Origin: Leclercia adecarboxylata | GTDB lineage: Bacteria > Pseudomonadota > Gammaproteobacteria > Enterobacterales > Enterobacteriaceae | Direction of reading: 5' to 3' | Length of the DNA: 64,000 nt | NCBI GenBank assembly: GCA_002360945.1 | Contig: DERO01000029.1 | Span: forward strand, 128,167 to 192,166 | Shown here: positions 55,826 to 64,000 of the stretch, one piece after another | How the letters are laid out: every line of letters begins with the position of its first letter | Position numbering within the stretch: the stretch's first letter is position 1 | Position numbers and translations under genes: made by a program | Notes under the pieces: generated by a model | What the model was told of the DNA's origin: nothing | Databases searched by the model: none | What the model saw: the letters and a program-made list of their open reading frames with translations, nothing else

Positions 55826-56031
55826 GCTTTTCTCCACCAGCGCTGCGCGAAGCGCGCAGATTACCCGATGTACCCGCGCATAGCCATTACTTCGTATAAA
55901 AGCCTGTGACTATTGTTCTCATTGAATAAAACGCATTGTCGTTTCAAACAGGGTCGTTGATAATATGTAACATATTGGAAACATAACCGGCATGTTGCCG
56001 CTTTGTCCCCCTGCTCTACCTGAGGTTAGTT

Positions 56032-56451
56032 ATGAATACCGTATGTGCCAACTGCCAGGCTCTCAACCGCATTCCGGATGATCGAATTGATGACGGAGCA
56101 AAATGCGGACGCTGCGGTCATGAATTGTTCGATGGTGATGTCGTTAATGCTACCGGTGCAACTCTGGATAAACTGCTGAAGGACGATCTGCCGGTAGTGA
56201 TCGATTTCTGGGCTCCCTGGTGCGGCCCGTGCCGTAACTTTGCCCCGATCTTTGAAGATGTCGCCGAAGAGCGCAGCGGTAAAGTGCGTTTCGTGAAAGT
56301 GAATACCGAGGCCGAACGCGAGCTGAGCGCCCGCTTCCGTATTCGCAGTATCCCGACCATCATGATTTTCAAGAATGGTGAAGTTGTTGATATGTTGAAC
56401 GGTGCCGTTCCGAAAGCCCCGTTTGACAGCTGGCTGAACGAATCCCTCTGA
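56032..56451 (+). CDS. trxC: TrxC, thioredoxin 2
   Basis: Zinc-containing thioredoxin that reduces protein disulfides, part of the oxidative stress response in E. coli. The 139-residue protein has an N-terminal zinc finger ([10 protein letters not shown] and CGRCGHELF) and the active site [11 protein letters not shown]. Confidence 0.98.
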   Translation: MNTVCANCQALNRIPDDRIDDGAKCGRCGHELFDGDVVNATGATLDKLLKDDLPVVIDFWAPWCGPCRNFAPIFEDVAEERSGKVRFVKVNTEAERELSARFRIRSIPTIMIFKNGEVVDMLNGAVPKAPFDSWLNESL

Positions 56452-56457
56452 TATTCC

Positions 56458-56508
56458 GGGGCACGTAACTTGTGCCCCGCTCTCGCCTCTGCGAGAATGG
56501 CGTTTTTT
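56458..56508 (+). terminator. Likely terminator after trxC
   Basis: GGGGCAC/GTGCCCC hairpin (56458-56478), a second weaker stem, and a T-run at 56503-56508 just before tapT. Confidence 0.5.
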
Positions 56509-56522
56509 CTGCGCACTTCCCC

Positions 56523-57221
56523 ATGACTGATAACGCCGTACTGCAATTACGCGCCGAACGCCTGGCGCGTGCGACTCGCCCCTTTCTTGCCCGTGGTAAC
56601 CGCATTCGTCGCTGTCAGCGCTGCCTGCTGCCGCTTAAGCAGTGCCTGTGCGCGACCCTGACTCCCAGCCATGCCGAAAGCCGTTTTTGTCTGGTGATGT
56701 TCGATACCGAACCGATGAAACCCAGCAATACCGGGCGGCTGATCGCCGACATTTTACCGGATACTGCCGCCTTCCAGTGGTCTCGCACCGAACCGCCGCA
56801 GGCCCTACTCGATCTGGTCGCCTGCCCCGATTATCAACCGATGGTGGTGTTCCCGGCCTCCTATGCCGGCGATAGCCGTCCGGTACTCGCCGCCCCTCCC
56901 TCCGGCAAGCCGCCGCTGTTTATTATGCTGGATGGCACCTGGACCGAGGCGCGCAAAATGTTTCGTAAAAGCCCATATCTGGATGCCCTGCCGGTTATCT
57001 CCGTCGATCTGTCGCGCGTTTCAGCTTATCGCCTGCGCGAAGCCCATGCAGAAGGTCAGTACTGTACGGCCGAGGTGGCGATTGCTCTACTGGATCTGGC
57101 GGGAGATGTACAGGCAGCAGGCGCACTGGGCGATCACTTCACGCGTTTTCGCGAACGCTATCTGGCCGGAAAAACCATTCATAAGGGAAGCATCACAGCA
57201 GCGGACCCGGAAAGCGTTTAA
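56523..57221 (+). CDS. tapT: TapT (YfiP), tRNA aminocarboxypropyltransferase
   Basis: DTW-domain enzyme that forms acp3U at position 47 of several tRNAs. The 232 residues contain an N-terminal cysteine cluster (RCQRCLLPLKQCLC) and the DTW-type motif MLDGTWTEARKMF. The ATG at 56523 gives the E. coli length. It is followed by pat after 35 bases, suggesting co-transcription. Confidence 0.95.
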   Translation: MTDNAVLQLRAERLARATRPFLARGNRIRRCQRCLLPLKQCLCATLTPSHAESRFCLVMFDTEPMKPSNTGRLIADILPDTAAFQWSRTEPPQALLDLVACPDYQPMVVFPASYAGDSRPVLAAPPSGKPPLFIMLDGTWTEARKMFRKSPYLDALPVISVDLSRVSAYRLREAHAEGQYCTAEVAIALLDLAGDVQAAGALGDHFTRFRERYLAGKTIHKGSITAADPESV

Positions 57222-57256
57222 AATCATCAGGTCACTCGCCCTTTCAGGAGACTTGT

Positions 57257-59920
57257 ATGAGCCAGCGCGGGTTAGAAGCCTTACTCCGCCCTAAATCCAT
57301 CGCCGTGATTGGCGCGTCGATGAAACCCGAACGCGCCGGTTACCTGATGATGCGAAACCTGCTCGCAGGCGGTTTTAACGGCCCGATCCTGCCGGTGACG
57401 CCTGCTTATAAAGCGGTGCTGGGCGTTCTGGCCTGGCCCGACGTCGACAGCCTGCCCTTTATCCCCGATCTCGCGGTGCTGTGTACGCATGCCCGACGCA
57501 ATATCGCGCTACTCGAGACGCTGGGGAAAAAAGGCTGTAAAACCTGCATTATTCTCTCCTCGCCGCCTGAACAACAGGCGGAGCTGCTGGCTTGCGCGGC
57601 GCGATACCAGATGCGGCTGCTGGGGCCAAACAGCCTTGGCCTGCTGGCACCCTGGCAGGGTCTGAACGCCAGTTTCTCTCCCGTGCCGATACGTAAAGGC
57701 AAACTGGCCTTCATTTCCCAGTCAGCGGCAGTCTCCAATACCATTCTCGACTGGGCTCAGCAGCGCGAAATGGGATTCTCCTATTTCATCGCGCTGGGCG
57801 ACGGGCTGGATATCGATGTTGACGAGTTGCTGGATTTCCTGGCGCGAGACAGCAAAACCAGCGCAATTCTGCTCTATCTTGAGCATCTCAGTGACGCGCG
57901 ACGTTTTGTATCGGCGGCCCGTAGCGCCTCGCGCAATAAACCGATTCTGGTCATCAAAAGCGGACGTAGCCCGGCCGCCCAGCGTCTTCTACACTCGCAT
58001 TCCGGTATGGATCCGGCATGGGATGCTGCCATCCAGCGTGCCGGTTTACTGCGCGTTCAGGATACCCACGAACTCTTTTCCGCTGTCGAAACGCTCAGCC
58101 ATATGCGCCCGCTGCGGGGAGAGCGGCTGATGATCATCAGCAACGGCGCCGCCCCGGCCGCGCTGGCGCTGGATGAACTTTGGCTGCGCAACGGGAAGCT
58201 GGCCGCGCTCAGCGAAGTGACGCTCCAGCGCCTGCGTGATGCGTTGCCGCCCGGTGTGGAACCGGGTAATCCCCTCGATTTACGCGATGATGCCAGCAGC
58301 GATCGCTATATCAGCGCCATCAACATCCTGCTGGAAAGCCAGGATTTTGATGCCCTGATGGTCATTCACTCTCCGAGTGCTGCGGCACCGGGTAGCGAAA
58401 GCGCCCGTTCACTGATTGAAGCCGTGAAAAAGCATCCGCGGGGCAAATACGTGTCGCTCCTGACCAACTGGTGCGGCGAGTATTCCTCTCAGGAGGCGCG
58501 GCGCCTGTTCAGCGAGGCGGGATTGCCGACATACCGCACCCCGGAAGGTACTATTACCGCCTTTATGCATATGGTGGAGTACCGGCGTAACCAGAAACAG
58601 CTGCGGGAAACGCCTGCGCTTCCCGGCAATCTGACCGCCAATACCGGCCACGCCCGGGCCCTGCTGCAACGCGCCATCGATGACGGCGCACGTTCGCTGG
58701 ATACCCATGAGGTGCAGCCGATTCTCAATGCCTTCGGCATGCATACCCTACCGACCTGGATCGCCAGCGACAGCGCGGAAGCGGTACATATCGCCGAGCA
58801 GATTGGTTATCCGGTGGCGCTGAAACTGCGCTCCCCCGATATCCCGCATAAATCAGAAGTTCAGGGGGTGATGCTGTACCTGCGTACCGCGGCGGAAGTG
58901 CAGCAGGCGGCAGATGCCATTATCGATCGCGTCAAAATGACCTGGCCCCAGGCGCGCATTCATGGCCTGCTGGTGCAAAGCATGGCCAACCGCGCAGGGG
59001 CGCAGGAGCTACGGGTTGTGGTGGAACAGGATCCGGTCTTCGGCCCGCTGATCATGCTGGGTGAAGGGGGCGTGGAGTGGCGCCCTGAAGATCAGGCGGT
59101 AGTGGCCCTGCCTCCACTGAACATGAACCTTGCGCGTTATCTGGTGATCCAGGCGATTAAGAGCAAGAAGATCCGCGGGCGCAGCGCCCTGCGGCCGCTG
59201 GATATCGCCGCCCTGAGCCAGTTCCTGGTGCAGGTATCGAACCTGATTGTCGATAGCCCGGAAATCCAGCGCCTGGACATTCATCCTTTGCTGGTATCCG
59301 GTAGCGAGCTGACGGCACTGGATATAACGATGGATGTGGCACCCTTTACCGGCGATCGTGAAAGCCGTCTCGCGATCCGCCCTTATCCCCACCAGCTTGA
59401 AGAGTGGGTGGAGATGAAAAACGGCGAGCTGTCCCTGTTTCGTCCCATCCTTCCGGAAGATGAACCCCAGCTGCAGCGCTTTATCGAGCAGGTGACAAAA
59501 GAAGATCTCTACTACCGCTACTTTAGTGAAATCAACGAATTTACCCACGAAGATTTAGCCAATATGACGCAGATCGACTACGATCGGGAAATGGCTTTTG
59601 TTGCCGTTCGCCGCACGGATGATGGCGATGAGATCCTTGGCGTCACGCGTGCGATCTCCGATCCCGATAACGTCGATGCGGAGTTTGCGGTGCTGGTTCG
59701 TTCCGATCTGAAAGGCCTGGGATTAGGAAGGCGGTTACTGGAAAAGCTAATCAGTTATACGCGCGATCACGGACTTATCCGCCTCAATGGCATTACTATG
59801 CCCAATAACCGTGGCATGATCGCCCTGGCGCGAAAATTAGGCTTTACCGTTGATATTCAGCTGGAAGACGGCATCGTCGGGTTGACGCTGGCGCTGATGT
59901 CGGCAGGTAAACAAGAGTAA
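57257..59920 (+). CDS. pat: Pat (PatZ, YfiQ), protein lysine acetyltransferase
   Basis: Acetylates lysines of acetyl-CoA synthetase and other enzymes. The 887-residue protein has an NDP-forming acyl-CoA synthetase-like region (CoA-binding IAVIGASMKPERAGY at about 15-29; ATP-grasp-type region about 480-700 with LKLRSPDIPHKSEVQGV) and a C-terminal GNAT domain (VLVRSDLKGLGLGRRLLEKLI). E. coli protein has 886 residues. Confidence 0.97.
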   Translation: MSQRGLEALLRPKSIAVIGASMKPERAGYLMMRNLLAGGFNGPILPVTPAYKAVLGVLAWPDVDSLPFIPDLAVLCTHARRNIALLETLGKKGCKTCIILSSPPEQQAELLACAARYQMRLLGPNSLGLLAPWQGLNASFSPVPIRKGKLAFISQSAAVSNTILDWAQQREMGFSYFIALGDGLDIDVDELLDFLARDSKTSAILLYLEHLSDARRFVSAARSASRNKPILVIKSGRSPAAQRLLHSHSGMDPAWDAAIQRAGLLRVQDTHELFSAVETLSHMRPLRGERLMIISNGAAPAALALDELWLRNGKLAALSEVTLQRLRDALPPGVEPGNPLDLRDDASSDRYISAINILLESQDFDALMVIHSPSAAAPGSESARSLIEAVKKHPRGKYVSLLTNWCGEYSSQEARRLFSEAGLPTYRTPEGTITAFMHMVEYRRNQKQLRETPALPGNLTANTGHARALLQRAIDDGARSLDTHEVQPILNAFGMHTLPTWIASDSAEAVHIAEQIGYPVALKLRSPDIPHKSEVQGVMLYLRTAAEVQQAADAIIDRVKMTWPQARIHGLLVQSMANRAGAQELRVVVEQDPVFGPLIMLGEGGVEWRPEDQAVVALPPLNMNLARYLVIQAIKSKKIRGRSALRPLDIAALSQFLVQVSNLIVDSPEIQRLDIHPLLVSGSELTALDITMDVAPFTGDRESRLAIRPYPHQLEEWVEMKNGELSLFRPILPEDEPQLQRFIEQVTKEDLYYRYFSEINEFTHEDLANMTQIDYDREMAFVAVRRTDDGDEILGVTRAISDPDNVDAEFAVLVRSDLKGLGLGRRLLEKLISYTRDHGLIRLNGITMPNNRGMIALARKLGFTVDIQLEDGIVGLTLALMSAGKQE

Positions 59921-60030
59921 GGTACTGGAAATGTTAACCACTTTAAACGGCACTGATGGTATGATTGCCCGCTTCAGTTGTCTGCATAATCCATATAATC
60001 CTTCAATGAACAGAGAAGAAACGCACTGTG

Positions 60031-61386
60031 ATGTTGTCCAAATTTAAGCGTAATAAACATCAACAACACCTTGCTCAACTACCGAAGCTTTCTCAGTCAG
60101 TTGATGATGTAGAGTTCTTTTATGCTCCCGCCGATTTTCGGGAGACGCTACTGGAAAAAATTGCCAGCGCAACGCATCGTATCTGCATTATCGCGCTTTA
60201 TCTTGAACAGGATGAAGGCGGCAGCGCCATTTTACGCGCGGTATACGAGGCCAAACGTCAGCGCCCTGAACTGGATGTACGCATCCTGGTTGACTGGCAT
60301 CGCGCCCAACGCGGACGTATTGGTGCGGCCGCATCCAATACCAATGCCGACTGGTATTGCCGCATGGCGCAGGAGAACCCTGGCGTAGACGTGGCGGTTT
60401 ATGGTGTCCCGGTTAACACCCGCGAAGCGCTCGGTGTGCTCCATTTCAAAGGCTTTATTATTGATGACAGCGTGCTGTACAGCGGCGCGAGCCTGAATGA
60501 CGTCTACCTGCATCAACTCGATAAATACCGTTACGATCGCTATCACCTGGTGCGTAATGCCCGCATGGCCGACGTCATGTTCAATTGGGTGGATCAGCAT
60601 CTGGTGCGCGGTCGCGGCGTGAATCGCCTTGACGATCCCCATCGTCCAAAAAGTCCAGAGATCAAAAATGACATTCGCCTTTTCCGTCAGGAACTGCGCG
60701 ATGCCATGTACCACTTCCAGGGCGATGCGGATAACGAACAACTGGCAGTGACCCCGCTGGTGGGTTTGGGCAAATCCAGCCTGCTCAATAAGACCATCTT
60801 CCATCTTATGCCCTGCACCGAGCATAAGCTGACCATCTGCACGCCATACTTCAACCTGCCGGCCGTGCTGGTGCGTAATATCATTCAGCTCTTACGCGAC
60901 GGCAAAAAAGTTGAGATTATCGTAGGTGATAAAACCGCGAACGATTTTTTTATCCCGGAAGATCAGCCTTTTAAGATCATCGGTGCCCTGCCTTATCTGT
61001 ATGAAATCAACCTGCGCCGCTTCCTTAGCCGCCTGCAGTACTATGTGAATACCGATCAGCTGATAGTGCGTCTCTGGAAAGATGAAGACAACAGCTATCA
61101 CCTGAAAGGGATGTGGGTTGATGATGAATGGATGCTGCTGACGGGGAATAATCTCAACCCGCGCGCATGGCGACTGGATCTGGAAAATGCCATTCTGATC
61201 CACGATCCGCGCCACGAACTGGCTGCTCAGCGCGATCGCGAGCTGGAGCTGATCCGCACCCACACCACTGTGGTTAACCATTACCGCGATCTGCAGAGCA
61301 TTGCCGATTACCCGGTTAAGGTGAGAAAGCTGATCCGCCGTCTGCGCAGGATCCGAATCGATCGCTTAATTAGCCGCATTTTGTAA
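60031..61386 (+). CDS. pssA: PssA, phosphatidylserine synthase
   Basis: Forms phosphatidylserine from CDP-diacylglycerol and serine. The 451-residue protein belongs to the phospholipase D superfamily with two HxKx4D motifs (HFKGFIIDD at about 133 and HLKGMWVDD at about 352). The ATG at 60031 is preferred; a GTG just before it is possible. A TATAAT at 59994-59999 may be its -10. Confidence 0.97.
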   Translation: MLSKFKRNKHQQHLAQLPKLSQSVDDVEFFYAPADFRETLLEKIASATHRICIIALYLEQDEGGSAILRAVYEAKRQRPELDVRILVDWHRAQRGRIGAAASNTNADWYCRMAQENPGVDVAVYGVPVNTREALGVLHFKGFIIDDSVLYSGASLNDVYLHQLDKYRYDRYHLVRNARMADVMFNWVDQHLVRGRGVNRLDDPHRPKSPEIKNDIRLFRQELRDAMYHFQGDADNEQLAVTPLVGLGKSSLLNKTIFHLMPCTEHKLTICTPYFNLPAVLVRNIIQLLRDGKKVEIIVGDKTANDFFIPEDQPFKIIGALPYLYEINLRRFLSRLQYYVNTDQLIVRLWKDEDNSYHLKGMWVDDEWMLLTGNNLNPRAWRLDLENAILIHDPRHELAAQRDRELELIRTHTTVVNHYRDLQSIADYPVKVRKLIRRLRRIRIDRLISRIL

Positions 61387-61391
61387 TCTTC

Positions 61392-61417
61392 AGCCCTGTC
61401 ACTGACGGGGCTTTTTT
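61392..61417 (+). terminator. Terminator of pssA
   Basis: AGCCC-T-GTCA-CTGAC-GGGGCT hairpin followed by TTTTTT, 6 bases after the pssA stop and just before yfiM. Confidence 0.85.
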
Positions 61418-61429
61418 ATGGAGGTCGTT

Positions 61430-61753
61430 GTGCGTTATTTCCTGTTAATGGGCTGTCTGGTACTGTCCGGCTGCAGCCATATGGCTCAGGATAGCTGGTC
61501 TGGTCAGGATAAGGCGCAACACTTTTTAGCCTCGGCGATGCTATCGGCGGCGGGTAATGAATACGCTCAACGTCAGGGCTTGAGCCGCGATCGTAGCGCT
61601 GCATATGGCCTGATGTTCTCGATCGGTCTGGGCGCATCGAAAGAGCTGTGGGACAGCCGCCCGGCGGGGAGCGGCTGGAGCTGGAAAGATTTTACCTGGG
61701 ATATCGCTGGAGCAACGACTGGCTATACCCTTTGGCAACTGGCGGATCGCTAA
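61430..61753 (+). CDS. yfiM: YfiM, small lipoprotein
   Basis: A 107-residue lipoprotein with lipobox LSGC (cysteine at about residue 15) and a domain of unknown function with [20 protein letters not shown] and [20 protein letters not shown] blocks. The GTG at 61430 is chosen: it follows GGAGG and gives the E. coli length; an ATG 12 bases upstream is the alternative. The stop overlaps that of kgtP. Confidence 0.92.
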   Translation: MRYFLLMGCLVLSGCSHMAQDSWSGQDKAQHFLASAMLSAAGNEYAQRQGLSRDRSAAYGLMFSIGLGASKELWDSRPAGSGWSWKDFTWDIAGATTGYTLWQLADR

Positions 61754-63057
61754 AGACGGACCCCTTTCCCTTTTCGGTGCAGCATCAACGAGACAATAAA
61801 TGCCAGCGCCCCCATCAACGTGACGTACCAGAAGAAAACGGTCTCACTGCCTACCGATTTCAGTGACAGCGCGACATACTCCGCCGAGCCGCCAAACAGT
61901 GCATTAGCCACTGCATAAGACAACCCAACGCCCAACGCACGTACCTGAGCCGGAAACATCTCCGCCTTAAGGATACCGCTAATGGAGGTATAAAAACTGG
62001 CGATAATCAGAGCCACCATCACAAGGGCAAAAGCGGCATAAGGAGATGAAACATGCTGAAGCGCCGTGAGAATGGGCACCGTGCATAACGCCGACAAGCC
62101 GCCAAAAATCAGCATTGAGCTACGCCGACCAATTTTATCCGACAGCGCACCGATAACAGGTTGGATCAGCATAAAGATAAAGAGCGCCACCGTCATGACC
62201 ATACTGGCTACGTTAGCGTGCATACCGGTGGTGTTAACCAGATACTTCTGCATATAGGTCGTGAAGGTATAGAAGGTGAGCGAACCGCCTGCCGTAAAGC
62301 CAAGCACCATCAAAAATGCCTTCCGGTTACGCCACAAGCCTTTGAATGAACCCGCCTCTTTTAACGCTCGCACCTCTTGTCGGGACGTTTCTTCCAGCTG
62401 GCGGCGTAACCATAGCGCCACAACAGCCAGAACCGCGCCGAGCGCAAAAGGAATACGCCATCCCCAGGCTCGAAGATCTTCATCACTCAGAACCTGTTGC
62501 AGGATCACCACCGCCAGGATAGCCAGCAACTGGCCGCCTATCAGCGTGACGTACTGAAAAGAGGCATAGAAGCCTTTACGACCTTCCACTGCGACTTCAC
62601 TCATATAGGTCGCGCTGGTGCCGTATTCTCCCCCGACGGAGAGTCCCTGAAACAAACGCGCCAGCAACAGTAAGGCCGGTGCCCATGTGCCGATAGCCTC
62701 ATAGCCCGGCAGACAGGCAATCATCAGAGAGCCGAAACACATCATGCAGACGGAGATCAGCATGGACTTTTTTCGCCCTTTTCTGTCAGCGATGCGGCCA
62801 AACAGCCAGCCGCCTATCGGACGCATTAAAAAGCCAGCGGCAAAGACACCGGCCGTTTGCAGTAGTTGGGTAGTGGTGTTGCCAGATGGGAAGAAGATAT
62901 GGGAAAAATAGAGCGAGCAAAATGAGTAAACATAAAAGTCGAACCATTCAACCAGATTGCCCGATGATGCCCCGACGATCGCCCAGACCCTGCGGCGGGT
63001 ATCGCCGTCTGTTGCTTTTTTATTCTCCGTATTTGTACTTGCTACGGTTTCTGTCAT
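61750..63057 (-). CDS. kgtP: KgtP, 2-oxoglutarate permease
   Basis: Proton symporter of the MHS group of the major facilitator superfamily that imports 2-oxoglutarate. The 435 residues have 12 hydrophobic segments, the family start [19 protein letters not shown] and the loop motif [14 protein letters not shown]. coli KgtP has 432 residues. Its place next to an rRNA operon is conserved. Confidence 0.97.
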   Translation of the reverse strand: MTETVASTNTENKKATDGDTRRRVWAIVGASSGNLVEWFDFYVYSFCSLYFSHIFFPSGNTTTQLLQTAGVFAAGFLMRPIGGWLFGRIADRKGRKKSMLISVCMMCFGSLMIACLPGYEAIGTWAPALLLLARLFQGLSVGGEYGTSATYMSEVAVEGRKGFYASFQYVTLIGGQLLAILAVVILQQVLSDEDLRAWGWRIPFALGAVLAVVALWLRRQLEETSRQEVRALKEAGSFKGLWRNRKAFLMVLGFTAGGSLTFYTFTTYMQKYLVNTTGMHANVASMVMTVALFIFMLIQPVIGALSDKIGRRSSMLIFGGLSALCTVPILTALQHVSSPYAAFALVMVALIIASFYTSISGILKAEMFPAQVRALGVGLSYAVANALFGGSAEYVALSLKSVGSETVFFWYVTLMGALAFIVSLMLHRKGKGVRL

Positions 63058-63216
63058 TTTTAAATCCCCTGTCTTACATTGCGGGCCATTGCACCCATTC
63101 CAGTAAAACCAGATTTAAAATTTAACGTTAGGTAAAAAAAATGTTTCTATTATGTTTCATTTGGTTTTGTGAGGCTCATCATAAAATGAGCGCTTCTGCG
63201 GATGACATTATTATCC

Positions 63217-63666
63217 TCACTTTTTCTGATGCGCTTGTTTTCTTTGCAAATAATCTTCGTCAGCGCGAATTTTATCCCACCATTCTTTGAAAACTTTTGC
63301 TGCTTCGGCTTTAACGGGATCGTGATCTAACGGACGAACATTGCGTTCATCATCGTACTTTTTCCCGCCTTTGTGGTTGGCGTAGCGTCTGGCGCGGGTA
63401 TATCCCATCTGAATAAATTTTCTGGCCATATCCATGCCAACGAAATCATTGTGCTGACGGTACTGCTCAAACAGGGCGTAGATCTCCTGCGCAGATTTAG
63501 TCGCAACCTCAGCATTTTTGTATCGCCAGTGGGGGAGGATTTCGCTTTTGTAAGGTTCAACCAGCAGAACACCTTGCTCTCCCCGCCCTACCTGGTAAAG
63601 CTCAGGGTGCTCACGGAAGTTGGTGTTGGCGAAATCCTGTTCATAGTTAAAGGGTGGGTTCGGCAA
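63217..63666 (-). CDS. DUF4385-family protein
   Basis: A 149-residue, soluble, charged protein (FNYEQDFANTNFREHPELYQVGRGEQGVLLVEPYKSEILPHWR... in short blocks) of the DUF4385 family, which has no known function that I can state. It shows no signal peptide. It lies between kgtP and the rRNA operon; I do not recall a gene in this place in E. coli K-12, so it may be a lineage-specific addition. Confidence 0.75.
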   Translation of the reverse strand: MPNPPFNYEQDFANTNFREHPELYQVGRGEQGVLLVEPYKSEILPHWRYKNAEVATKSAQEIYALFEQYRQHNDFVGMDMARKFIQMGYTRARRYANHKGGKKYDDERNVRPLDHDPVKAEAAKVFKEWWDKIRADEDYLQRKQAHQKK

Positions 63667-63742
63667 AATAACCTCGCTGATAATGCGTATCTTGTTATTT
63701 TAGCCAGAGATTGTTAAACCTGCCGGGTTCGGGAGCAAAGCA

Positions 63743-63770
63743 AAAAGCCCATCCGTGAGGATGGGCTTTC
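63743..63770 (-). terminator. Terminator of the rRNA operon
   Basis: GAAAGCCCATCC-TCACG-GGATGGGCTTTTTG, a strong hairpin with T-run on the reverse strand just beyond the 5S gene. Confidence 0.92.
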
Positions 63771-63780
63771 GCGTAATTTG

Positions 63781-63900
63781 ATGCCTGGCAGTTCCCTACT
63801 CTCGCATGGGGAGACCCCACACTACCATCGGCGCTACGGCGTTTCACTTCTGAGTTCGGCATGGGGTCAGGTGGGACCACCGCGCTACAGCCGCCAGGCA
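63781..63900 (-). rRNA. rrf: 5S ribosomal RNA
   Basis: 120 bases on the reverse strand from TGCCTGGCGGC to GCCAGGCAT, nearly identical to E. coli 5S rRNA (GGTGGTCCCACCTGACCCC, GAAGTGAAACGCCG blocks). Confidence 0.98.
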
Positions 63901-63989
63901 AATTCTGTTGTTCAGGACGCTTCTGCGGCCTGATTACTCTGGTTCAGCTGAAAATCGTATCATATCCGCCTAAACAGCTTCGGCGTTGT

Positions 63990-64000
63990 AATGTTAAGTC
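63990..64000 (-). rRNA. rrl: 23S ribosomal RNA, last 11 bases only
   Basis: GACTTAACATT on the reverse strand corresponds to the 3' end of enterobacterial 23S rRNA (E. coli GGCTTAACCTT), followed by the 89-base 23S-5S spacer. The gene continues beyond the window. Confidence 0.75.

Noticed and set aside
55880..55916. Possible OxyR site upstream of trxC
   Set aside because: An ATAG and a CTAT are present but the spacing is three bases short of the ATAG-N7-CTAT-N7-ATAG-N7-CTAT pattern and the middle boxes do not match.
63058..63216. Small gene or sRNA upstream of kgtP
   Set aside because: The spacer is AT-rich and should hold the kgtP promoter, but no conserved stem, terminator or ribosome site could be supported.

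Overview
The window is a piece of an enterobacterial chromosome (family Enterobacteriaceae, most like the Enterobacter/Leclercia/Lelliottia side of the family; the species cannot be fixed from this sequence). Most proteins look like close orthologues of Escherichia coli proteins, judged from memory, and gene order largely follows the E. coli segment from sseB to the rrnG-type rRNA operon. Base composition looks GC-rich throughout and codon use is uniform, with no insertion sequence, prophage, integrase, tRNA gene or CRISPR array.

Layout. 1-380: 3' end of an RpiR-type regulator. 400-8189: sseB, pepB and the complete iron-sulfur cluster operon iscR-iscS-iscU-iscA-hscB-hscA-fdx-iscX (reverse strand) with its IscR-controlled promoter. 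8429-10088: trmJ and suhB. 10164-11758: a two-gene metal uptake or efflux unit (periplasmic DUF1007 protein plus NicO-family membrane protein), where E. coli has yfhR. 11882-14292: csiE and an hcaT without the hca catabolic genes. 14365-21858: a carbohydrate locus related to the E. coli yph cluster (mutarotase-like protein, MFS sugar porter, 1091-aa YphG-type protein, divergent ROK regulator broken by a one-base frameshift, then yphA). 21907-24656: glyA and hmp with a shared control region. 24738-28690: glnB and the glrK-qseG-glrR two-component operon, preceded by the small RNA gene glmY, whose promoter shows a sigma-54 element and three GlrR sites. 29260-33147: purL. 33415-36058: mltF, tadA, pgpC. 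36062-39285: murP-murQ and the divergent RpiR regulator yfhH; the E. coli chromosome has yfhH here without the mur genes. 39346-46103: yfhL and the acpS-pdxJ-recO-era-rnc-lepB-lepA operon. 46288-48971: the sigma-E operon rpoE-rseA-rseB-rseC. 49395-61753: nadB, trmN6, srmB, grcA, ung, yfiF, trxC, tapT, pat, pssA, yfiM. 61750-64000: kgtP, a DUF4385 gene, then the 5S rRNA and the last bases of the 23S rRNA of an rRNA operon read on the reverse strand.

How the parts work together. The core functions are iron-sulfur assembly, translation-linked GTPases and RNA processing (era, rnc, lepA, srmB), envelope stress (rpoE-rse), one-carbon and purine synthesis (glyA and purL, both with PurR boxes) and NAD synthesis (nadB with a NadR box). 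A cell-wall amino-sugar theme recurs: GlrK/GlrR drive GlmY, which in E. coli raises glucosamine-6-phosphate synthase; MltF cuts murein; MurP/MurQ would import and convert N-acetylmuramic acid. The most variable parts are the yph-type sugar locus, the mur insertion beside yfhH and the DUF1007/NicO pair. These are the best candidates for less-described biology; I see no wholly novel defence or mobile system.
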